A stretch of DNA of 5,796 nucleotides, from positions 1 through 5,796 of the forward strand of contig DJZB01000026.1 in NCBI GenBank assembly GCA_002450335.1, written 5' to 3'. This DNA is from Rhodobiaceae bacterium UBA6963. Lineage in GTDB: Bacteria > Pseudomonadota > Alphaproteobacteria > RS24. Position numbers and translations under genes: made by a program. Under the pieces are notes generated by a model that had not been told where the DNA came from, searched no databases, and was given only the letters and a program-made list of their open reading frames with translations. Below are positions 1 through 5,796 of this stretch, piece by piece (positions within the stretch are counted from its first letter, which is position 1; each line of letters starts with the position of its first letter).

Positions 1-3000
1 CTGCGCCTGAGTACTGGTTTCAAACAACATCGGCGCAAGGCCAAGAACAGTCGTAAGCGACGTCAAAACGACCGCCCGCAAACGGTCATTCACGCCGTTA
101 ATAACCGACTCCTCAAAATCTTCTCCGGTGGCTTGACGTTCATCAATTCGGCTGATGAGAATAATGGAATTATTAACAAGAATACCCGACAGGCCAAGCA
201 ACGCGATCATGCTCAGGAAATTAAACTCATAGCCCTGAACAAAATGACCGACAAGCGCTCCAATCATACCAAAAGGAATAACTGACATAATAACCAGAGG
301 TTTTGTGTAGCTTGAGAAAACCAGTGCCAGCACCATGTAGATTAATCCCAGTCCAACAAACAAACCAACAATGAGTTGCTGGAAGCTCTCTTTCATATCT
401 TCTTGTTCGCCGCGAACAACTTGCTCAACATTGTATTTTTCTTTTATTGCCGGCAATTTGGTCTGGGTATAATCCGTCACTATATTCGCAGGATTACCTG
501 CATTATCAGCAAAACCGGCTCGGATGAGAACTTCCCTCGCGCCACCGGCACGTCGGATAGTACTGAAACCAGGTTGCTCAGATACATTAACAACTTGAGC
601 GAACGGCACATAACGGATAGGTGCACTTCCCGGCACGGCAAGAAAGAAATCATCAAGACTTTGCGGATTGCCATAATCACGCGGCAGCAAAACGCGAATG
701 GTGACTTCATTATCCCCCCGGGCAAAGCGCCGAGCAATAGCACCCTCATAAGCATTTCTGAGTTGTTGACCGACAATCTGATTGGTAAAGCCCAAAGCCG
801 CACCATTCGGGTTAACTTCAATCAACAATTCCTGTTTCCCGTAAAACAGATTTTCATAGGGTGAAATAACTGGTGGATAAAGCTCAAGATCTTTCACCAC
901 CTCTCCTGCGGCTAGTTTCAGGCTATCAAGCGAGTCCCCCTGCAAACGAATTTCAATAGGCGAACTACCGGGGCCGTCATTTAACTCTTCCACACTCGTG
1001 AATCGGATACCGGCAATGGGGGGGAAATTTTCTTTCCACTTTTTGATAAATTCTTTTGTCCGAACACTACGAAGTTCCGACGCAATCAACTCGGTTTCAA
1101 TATAAGCCAGATGATTGCCGGAGCTGGAACCCAGACTACCCAGCTTAGAGAAACTCGCATTAATCAGTGTTTCCCCCTCGTCGCGTAGTTGTTTATCTGT
1201 TTCATAGAGCGCCGCTTCAATGGCTTCCATCCCCTGCTTAGTTACTTCCCGCGGGGTACCGGCGTGGAAAATTATGCGCGCCGCAATGCGTTCCATTTCA
1301 GGTGCCGGGAAAAACCTAAATTGCAACCGCCCGCCGGCAAACAGAGAGATCGCAACAATAAAACAGGCAATAGCAATGCTCAGTGTTGTATAGCGGTTTT
1401 TAAAAGCCGATATGGTTAACTGCTTGAAGCGCCCGTGACGGAATTCTTCAAACTTTTCGAGAAAACGTTTACGAATGCCTGTTGGTGGTTTTTCCGGGTA
1501 AGTCAAAGCATGCTTCAAGTGCGACGGCAGAATGAAGAAACATTCAACTAGACTGGCTGCCAGAACAGCAAATACCACAATAGGAATTGGCCGAGTCAAA
1601 TCACCAAAAATATTGTCAAGTGTCAGTATCGGTGTGAAAGCGGCAAGTGTCGTGAGACCGGCGGCAAAAATCGGCTTAGACATTCGCAACGCCCCACGTT
1701 CAGCGGCATAATCAGGGGTAGTCCCTCTTTTGAAAACAGTTGCCGAATGTTCCCCGACCACAATCGCATCATCCACAATAATGCCCAGCGTCATAATAAA
1801 GGTAAACATGGATAGCATGTTCATGGTGCGATCAAGCGGCCACATCAAGCCAAGCGTTGCCATAATAGAAATCGGAACACCCAACGCGACCCAAAATGCA
1901 ATACGCGCATTCAAAAACAAAAACAGGGTGATTAGCACCAGAACCATGCCGCCAAGCCCATTACGCAACAACAGACCCAGACGTTGAGCAATTTTATCGG
2001 CAAGCGTGTCATAGACTTTTAATTCCATGCCTTGAGGCAATTCCGTTTCGGCTTTCATGCCGTAGTCACGAAGTATTTTAAGTGTATCCAGTGAGTCAGA
2101 CGTTTCTGAACGAAAGACTTTGATTTGCACTGCGCGCTTACCATTGGTCCAGCCTGAAGCCTGGTCGCTGTTAAAACTCTCCGTCACCCGTGCAACATCT
2201 TTGACCAGCACTCGTTCACCGCCCGGCAAAGCGCGCACTTCAATCTCACCAACTTCACTGGCAGTTTTCTTTAGACCGCGTGCCCTGATTTGTTTTTCTG
2301 TCTCGGCACGCAATAACCCGCCCGGCATATCAAGTGAACTGGCCCGAATGGCATTGGCGATATGGTCAATGGTGAGGTCATAGCGACGGATTTGGTCGAT
2401 CCGCACCTCAATCCAGATTTCTTCATCTCTAATGCCAACTAAATCAACCTTGTCGACACCTGCATCTAACAGACCGTCTCTGAGCTTGATTGCATAACTT
2501 TTAAGTGCTTGCTCTGGAAAATCACCGCTTAGGAGAAGATTGCCAACCGGGTCATAGTTCACATATTGGCGAACAATCGGCCTTTCAATGTCTTTTGGCA
2601 GAGTGGTGATTTGCCCAATCGCGGCTTCAACATCATTTGTCGCCTTAGACATGTCAAAACCACGTTTATAATTAAGATTGAAACTGGCAACACCGGACCG
2701 CGCACGCGATTCAAGCTCATCGACACCGTCAAGATACCTCAATTGAGCCTGTAACGGCTCAACAATATTAATGTCAACATCCTCAGCACTGGCGCCAGGC
2801 CAAACAATGGTGACGCCGACAACTTCAATTTCAATATCGGGGAAAAACTGAGTGTTCAGTTCACGCAATCCCAAAAAGCCGAAAATAATCATCGACAACA
2901 TAAGCAAGTGGGCCGCATTTTTATGGGAGATAAAAAACCTGACCAGCGAGGTGAAAGGGGAATAGCTTCCTTCTTTTTCACCTTGTGCGGTTGATGGAGT

Positions 3001-3024
3001 TTCAGGCGGGGTCGTATCAGACAT
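1..3024 (-). CDS. RND-family efflux pump, inner-membrane permease subunit (HAE1/AcrB-like), 3' end cut by window edge
   Basis: Proton-driven inner-membrane pump of a tripartite efflux system, expelling hydrophobic or amphiphilic compounds through a periplasmic adaptor and an outer-membrane channel. The frame is open for all 1008 visible codons, from ATG at 3024 to the edge; AcrB-type pumps are about 1030-1050 residues, so only the last membrane helices are missing. In order: a hydrophilic, Pro/Thr/Glu-rich N-terminus (1-22), TM1 (about 32-50) leading into the typical FFPDIE, the first periplasmic porter domain, TM2-TM6 from about residue 350, TM7 (about 543-558), a second periplasmic domain, then TM8 (about 883-903) to TM10. 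The proton-relay pair is Asp418-Asp419 in LGIIVDDAIVVGE of TM4. The TM10 site of AcrB Lys940 is Asn951 (GILVNNSII). The start is fixed: an in-frame TAA lies at 3036-3034 with no other start codon between. It overlaps the adaptor stop by one base (TAATG). The substrate cannot be told from sequence; family assignment is very secure. Confidence 0.96.
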   Translation of the reverse strand, partial: MSDTTPPETPSTAQGEKEGSYSPFTSLVRFFISHKNAAHLLMLSMIIFGFLGLRELNTQFFPDIEIEVVGVTIVWPGASAEDVDINIVEPLQAQLRYLDGVDELESRARSGVASFNLNYKRGFDMSKATNDVEAAIGQITTLPKDIERPIVRQYVNYDPVGNLLLSGDFPEQALKSYAIKLRDGLLDAGVDKVDLVGIRDEEIWIEVRIDQIRRYDLTIDHIANAIRASSLDMPGGLLRAETEKQIRARGLKKTASEVGEIEVRALPGGERVLVKDVARVTESFNSDQASGWTNGKRAVQIKVFRSETSDSLDTLKILRDYGMKAETELPQGMELKVYDTLADKIAQRLGLLLRNGLGGMVLVLITLFLFLNARIAFWVALGVPISIMATLGLMWPLDRTMNMLSMFTFIMTLGIIVDDAIVVGEHSATVFKRGTTPDYAAERGALRMSKPIFAAGLTTLAAFTPILTLDNIFGDLTRPIPIVVFAVLAASLVECFFILPSHLKHALTYPEKPPTGIRKRFLEKFEEFRHGRFKQLTISAFKNRYTTLSIAIACFIVAISLFAGGRLQFRFFPAPEMERIAARIIFHAGTPREVTKQGMEAIEAALYETDKQLRDEGETLINASFSKLGSLGSSSGNHLAYIETELIASELRSVRTKEFIKKWKENFPPIAGIRFTSVEELNDGPGSSPIEIRLQGDSLDSLKLAAGEVVKDLELYPPVISPYENLFYGKQELLIEVNPNGAALGFTNQIVGQQLRNAYEGAIARRFARGDNEVTIRVLLPRDYGNPQSLDDFFLAVPGSAPIRYVPFAQVVNVSEQPGFSTIRRAGGAREVLIRAGFADNAGNPANIVTDYTQTKLPAIKEKYNVEQVVRGEQEDMKESFQQLIVGLFVGLGLIYMVLALVFSSYTKPLVIMSVIPFGMIGALVGHFVQGYEFNFLSMIALLGLSGILVNNSIILISRIDERQATGEDFEESVINGVNDRLRAVVLTSLTTVLGLAPMLFETSTQAQ

Positions 3025-4232
3025 TAGGGAATATTAACCAGAACGCCCTCGGCGATTTCTTCAAATCTGGTCGTCAGAACTTTCTCACCCTGTGTTATCC
3101 CGTCAGTTATGAGAACTCGCCCACCGGCGCGCATAACACTCTTTACGGGTCGTGCTTCAAGACGGTTGTTTGTGATGACATAAACAATCTCACCATTCTC
3201 ATTATTTTCAAAGAGGGCATCCTCAGGCAATGACGCGACGTTATCAAAAGTGTTGCCTTGCATAACCACTTCAACAAAAGCGCCGCCCCTGATGGGTGCA
3301 GTCCCAACACTGGTGACATCTGCAATAACATCCACACCGCGAATTGAGGTGTCAATTGTGGCACCAACATATTTTACCTTGCCTTCAAACGGCAATTCTT
3401 TGTTTCCAATTTTCCAAAGCGCATACACAGGCTGACCAACAATATCTGACTGGGTCGACAATAATGATCCATATTCACTGTCGGAAAGGTTAAATCGAAT
3501 TTCATAACTCGATGCATCACTCAATCTGGCAATATGATCATTGGGATTAACAAGACGCCCTTCATCCACTGTCACATTACTTACATAAGCATCAAACGGC
3601 GCCACAACTTTTGTGTTATCCAGATTTCTCTGGGCGCGGCGAACAACAATTTTAAGGCGATCTACAGCGGCCTTTTTGACCGTTAAATCAGTCTTTCTCT
3701 CATCAAGATAACGCAGCGCAACGGTGCCTTTTTCAAAAAGCTTTTGTGCACGTTCATAATCCTGACGACTCATTTTTAAAGAAGCTTGCGAACTGACGAG
3801 TTGGGCTTTTGCCTCACCCAGTGCATTTTCATATTCAAACGGATCAATGCTGAGGAGTTCTGCCCCTTTTTTGATAAATGCACCTTCATGTAAAGCATCA
3901 GAAACAGAGATGACCTCACCCGCGACGAGGGCGCGTAGGAAAATATTACGGGCCGCCATTACCTCCCCAAAAGAGGTAAATTCCGGCACGGTCTGTCCAT
4001 AGGACACTTCATGGACAGTAACATTCCAGCTTTCCTCACGAGGTTCAAATGTCTTGGTTTTTGGATTGGTGACCACCATTAAGGCATAAAACAGCACAGA
4101 ACCGCCGATGATTGATACCGGAAGCCTGGCCTTCTCAGGCAATGGAGCCAAAAGTTTATAAACCAGCCGCGCAAAGTCGCTCAAGGCCGGAAATACATAC
4201 AATTTCCATAAATTTTCAAGTTTTGCCAACAT
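3024..4232 (-). CDS. RND efflux periplasmic adaptor subunit (HlyD/AcrA-like membrane fusion protein)
   Basis: Bridges the inner-membrane RND pump to an outer-membrane channel. The 402 residues match the usual adaptor length. In order: an amphipathic N-terminal segment (1-36), one membrane anchor (about 37-55) with no lipobox, first barrel/lipoyl half (about 94-130, with GEVISV and GAFIKKGAELLSID), an alpha-helical hairpin (about 131-205, with repeated Ala/Gln/Leu/Lys coiled-coil character), second lipoyl half (about 207-236, with VVAPFDAYV and DEGRLV, a variant of the family's APFDG motif), then beta-barrel and membrane-proximal domains to the C-terminus. The ATG is preceded by AGGA at 4244-4241, 8 bases away. 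The stop codon overlaps the pump start, so the two are co-translated. The short hairpin fits an AcrA/MexA-type adaptor. Being membrane-anchored rather than acylated, it differs from AcrA itself. Substrate unknown; role secure. Confidence 0.95.
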   Translation of the reverse strand: MLAKLENLWKLYVFPALSDFARLVYKLLAPLPEKARLPVSIIGGSVLFYALMVVTNPKTKTFEPREESWNVTVHEVSYGQTVPEFTSFGEVMAARNIFLRALVAGEVISVSDALHEGAFIKKGAELLSIDPFEYENALGEAKAQLVSSQASLKMSRQDYERAQKLFEKGTVALRYLDERKTDLTVKKAAVDRLKIVVRRAQRNLDNTKVVAPFDAYVSNVTVDEGRLVNPNDHIARLSDASSYEIRFNLSDSEYGSLLSTQSDIVGQPVYALWKIGNKELPFEGKVKYVGATIDTSIRGVDVIADVTSVGTAPIRGGAFVEVVMQGNTFDNVASLPEDALFENNENGEIVYVITNNRLEARPVKSVMRAGGRVLITDGITQGEKVLTTRFEEIAEGVLVNIP

Positions 4233-4240
4233 GTTTGCCG

Positions 4241-4244
4241 TCCT
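4241..4244 (-). promoter_or_regulatory. Ribosome binding site of the adaptor gene
   Basis: AGGA lies 8 bases before the ATG at 4232, a normal Shine-Dalgarno spacing. It supports this ATG as the adaptor start, which matters because the protein has an unusually long segment before its membrane helix. Confidence 0.6.
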
Positions 4245-4248
4245 AATG

Positions 4249-4254
4249 ATTATA
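4249..4254 (-). promoter_or_regulatory. Possible -10 promoter element before the efflux genes (tentative)
   Basis: A perfect TATAAT sits in the 65-base gap between the lipoprotein and adaptor genes. No good -35 box stands 16-18 bases upstream: the best candidate, TGGTAA at 4278-4273 with an 18-base spacer, matches only 3 of 6 consensus bases. A transcript starting about 7 bases downstream would begin inside the adaptor's Shine-Dalgarno sequence, leaving a leader of about 10 bases. It may therefore be chance AT-richness. The rest of the gap (4297-4233) shows no convincing hairpin-plus-T terminator, so read-through from the lipoprotein gene is at least as likely. Confidence 0.2.
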
Positions 4255-4297
4255 TAACGTCTGAATTGCTGATTACCAGTTTAGGCAAGCAAGCTTT

Positions 4298-4897
4298 TTA
4301 CATTATTTTTAGTTTTTTAAGCACAAGTTGCATTTGTTTATCAAATTCATCCGCCAAATCACCGATTAACATAAAGTATGCCTCATCAAGCATATTTAGG
4401 TTATAAGCCCCGGAAACTGCCTTATCTGACACGATTTTAACACGCAAATCTTTACCGGTTTCCTGACCAATTTCCATTCCTGCAGGAGCGTAGGCCACAT
4501 CTACGACCAGGCTGACAGAATAAACCTGTTTTTTAGATGCCAAGAACCCAAAAGTCGCCGATTGTGTCTCTTGCGTCCTCACAACCCGCCCGTCAATAAC
4601 CGTTAAAACCAGCTTCGCGGATGATCCGGATTGTCGTTCCAGACGATCCTCCACCCATTGTTTTACCACCATAGTCGGATTTTGCGGTTTTTTTGTGTCT
4701 ATCTGATTTTCCGCCTCATCCGGCTGATATGCAGATTTCAACTCAATTGACCCCGCTGCAATTTGCAATCTGGGCAGATGTTGGAATGTCAGATCATAAC
4801 TGGGCGGCGCGGGAGGGGCCGATGCGCAGGATATCGCTATTAGAGTAACCGGGCCTATTATGAGCGCTTTTATCAGGCGCTTAGAAAGGCTTTCCAA
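4298..4897 (-). CDS. Uncharacterised lipoprotein, probably outer-membrane, TTG start
   Basis: Not a family I can name. From TTG at 4897 the protein is 199 residues. It opens with a textbook lipoprotein signal: basic n-region (SLSKRLIK), hydrophobic core (11-22) and the lipobox-like IAIS-C with Cys24 as the lipidated residue. Residue +2 is Ala, not Asp, so sorting to the outer membrane by Lol is expected. Then come a Pro/Ala-rich linker (25-33), a region ending in a charged, Pro-containing stretch (57-75), a conserved-looking WVEDRLERQSG (81-91), and two likely beta strands (95-106, and 125-137 with VYSVSLVVDVAY). The C-terminus (169-197) is probably helical, ending in Lys-rich residues. The layout (W..DRL helix followed by strands) recalls small lipoproteins next to hslO in other alphaproteobacteria, from memory only. 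A longer reading from ATG at 5002 would bury the signal and overlap the hslO zinc domain by 86 bases. A PqiC/YmbA-like auxiliary lipoprotein is a weaker alternative. Confidence 0.85.
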   Translation of the reverse strand: MESLSKRLIKALIIGPVTLIAISCASAPPAPPSYDLTFQHLPRLQIAAGSIELKSAYQPDEAENQIDTKKPQNPTMVVKQWVEDRLERQSGSSAKLVLTVIDGRVVRTQETQSATFGFLASKKQVYSVSLVVDVAYAPAGMEIGQETGKDLRVKIVSDKAVSGAYNLNMLDEAYFMLIGDLADEFDKQMQLVLKKLKIM

Positions 4898-4903
4898 GGT
4901 AAA

Positions 4904-4910
4904 CCCCTCC
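4904..4910 (-). promoter_or_regulatory. Strong ribosome binding site that decides the TTG start of the lipoprotein gene
   Basis: GGAGGGG lies just after the hslO stop codon; its GGAGG core ends 8 bases before the TTG at 4897. It is the best Shine-Dalgarno match in the window. None of the upstream in-frame ATGs (5002, 4969, 4933) gives a protein with a signal peptide at its N-terminus, so this site is the main reason for choosing TTG. Confidence 0.75.
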
Positions 4911-4916
4911 AAGAAA

Positions 4917-5796
4917 TTAGTTGATAGAAACATTCTTGAGCGATTGCGGATCAAATTGATAAACCTCATTGCAAAACTCGCAGGTGACGGTGACCTGACC
5001 ATCTTCCTGCATACTCAAAATATCTTCTTCAGGAAAAGAATGTAGCATATTTTCTATGCGCGTTCGGGAGCATCCGCAATTGAAACTGAAGTCTTTGACG
5101 TCAAAAACCCTTACACCATCTTCATTATATAAACGATAAACAAGCTGTTCGGGGCTAAGTTCAGGATCAAGCAATTCATCCGGCTCTGTCGTTTCCAACA
5201 ATGTTTGCATTCTCACCCAGTCATCCCGTGTGCTTGTTCTTCCCATATCAGAGCCACCTTGTAGGGCGGTCTGCTGAATCATAATGCCGCCAGCGCGCCA
5301 TTCCATATCACCGCCGGGCCGGAAAAGTGGCATAGCTGTCAGTTTCAAATGTGTCTGCACCTGCTCTGACCCGTCAAAATATGCCAATGCCGCCGCCAAC
5401 AGATTATCCTCCAATTGGATTATACCCTGATACCGTTCCATATCCGGGCCTTGATCTACAGTGAAAGCAATGTGCCCGGTACCCAGCATATCCTGTTGCG
5501 TCGGGCTTTCGCCCAACGCTGCAAAAGCTTCTTTATCAAGCTTGGCATAACCTCGTAAACTGCCATCAGAGCGCGCATCACATACAAGCATTGAGACCGG
5601 CCCATCAGATTGAGTCTGAATAACAAAGCGACCCTCAAATTTCATGATTGAAGCCAGCATGGCTGTGAGAACAACTGCCTCCCCCAACAATGCCGAAACG
5701 GGTTCGGGGTAATCATGGCGGGAGAGAATCTCGTTAATGACTGAGCCCAGCCTGACAACACGACCATGCGCACTGACATTCTCGATTTTATAGGGG
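4917..5796 (-). CDS. hslO: Hsp33 redox-regulated molecular chaperone, N-terminus outside window
   Basis: Cytoplasmic holdase chaperone, switched on by oxidative unfolding (peroxide plus heat, hypochlorite), which binds unfolding proteins until DnaK can refold them. The visible frame gives 292 residues running in from the right edge at base 5795; perhaps 20-40 N-terminal residues are missing. Family landmarks include HGRVVRLG near the edge, HDYPEPVSALLGEAVVLTA, KFEGRFVIQTQSDGPVSMLV and GSLRGYA. The C-terminal redox switch is intact: Cys240-Gly-Cys242 and Cys272-x-x-Cys275 (visible numbering), with 29 residues between the pairs, close to the 30 of E. coli Hsp33. These four cysteines bind zinc when reduced and form two disulfides when oxidised. 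An internal ATG at 5690 is not the start, since the family match continues upstream of it. The lipoprotein gene follows after 19 bases, so the two are probably co-transcribed. In many alphaproteobacteria argD-argF precede hslO; that cannot be seen here. Confidence 0.97.
   Translation of the reverse strand, partial: PYKIENVSAHGRVVRLGSVINEILSRHDYPEPVSALLGEAVVLTAMLASIMKFEGRFVIQTQSDGPVSMLVCDARSDGSLRGYAKLDKEAFAALGESPTQQDMLGTGHIAFTVDQGPDMERYQGIIQLEDNLLAAALAYFDGSEQVQTHLKLTAMPLFRPGGDMEWRAGGIMIQQTALQGGSDMGRTSTRDDWVRMQTLLETTEPDELLDPELSPEQLVYRLYNEDGVRVFDVKDFSFNCGCSRTRIENMLHSFPEEDILSMQEDGQVTVTCEFCNEVYQFDPQSLKNVSIN

Noticed and set aside
480..821. 113-codon minus-strand open frame in another phase
   Set aside because: Shadow frame inside the pump gene; the product has no domain character.
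376..864. 162-codon plus-strand open frame
   Set aside because: It lies wholly antisense to the RND pump gene, whose translation is continuous and family-like throughout. It shows no recognisable domain and has no ribosome binding site worth noting.
3024..3036. Frameshift or gene fusion at the adaptor/pump junction
   Set aside because: The adaptor ends at a normal C-terminus and the pump begins with an ATG in a different frame. The one-base overlap is ordinary translational coupling.
4258..4310. Possible terminator after the lipoprotein gene
   Set aside because: Only 3-4 base stems (CTG/CAG, AAGC/GCTT) could be found, and none is followed by a T run on the transcribed strand.
4917..5690. 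hslO starting at the ATG at 5690
   Set aside because: The Hsp33 match continues without a stop for 35 more codons to the window edge, including HGRVVRLG and HDYPEP, so this ATG is internal.
1..5796. CRISPR array, tRNA or rRNA gene, insertion sequence or transfer boundary
   Set aside because: No regularly spaced repeats, terminal inverted repeats, transposase-like frames or RNA gene signatures were seen; nearly every base lies in the four coding regions.

Overview
The window holds four genes, all on the minus strand, and almost no non-coding DNA. In transcription order (right to left) they are: the 3' part of hslO, encoding the redox-regulated chaperone Hsp33; a short gene for an unrecognised lipoprotein; the periplasmic adaptor of a tripartite RND efflux pump; and the inner-membrane RND pump itself, which runs off the left edge. 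The protein styles and the hslO/lipoprotein pairing suggest a Gram-negative proteobacterium, most likely an alphaproteobacterium of moderate GC content. That placement is inference from sequence style, not from a phylogenetic marker.

Region by region: 5796-4917 is hslO, with its N-terminus outside the window and an intact zinc-binding redox switch at the C-terminus. After 19 bases comes the lipoprotein gene (4897-4298). It is best read from a TTG codon behind a strong Shine-Dalgarno sequence, which gives a clean signal peptide and lipobox. A 65-base gap follows (4297-4233), AT-rich, with no convincing terminator and a perfect but poorly supported TATAAT. The adaptor gene (4232-3024) ends in a TAATG overlap with the pump gene (3024 to the left edge, 1008 codons seen, no frameshift).

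Adaptor and pump are surely co-translated and form two thirds of an efflux machine. No outer-membrane channel (TolC/OprM type) lies in the window, so it must come from beyond the left edge or from elsewhere in the genome. Whether hslO and the lipoprotein belong to the same transcript is open: all four genes are co-directional and closely packed, but the 65-base gap is where a separate promoter would sit.

Most of this is ordinary chromosomal content. The points most worth a second look are the uncharacterised lipoprotein and its non-ATG start, the replacement of the proton-relay lysine in the pump, the start of the pump gene without a local Shine-Dalgarno sequence, and the long pre-membrane segment on the adaptor.
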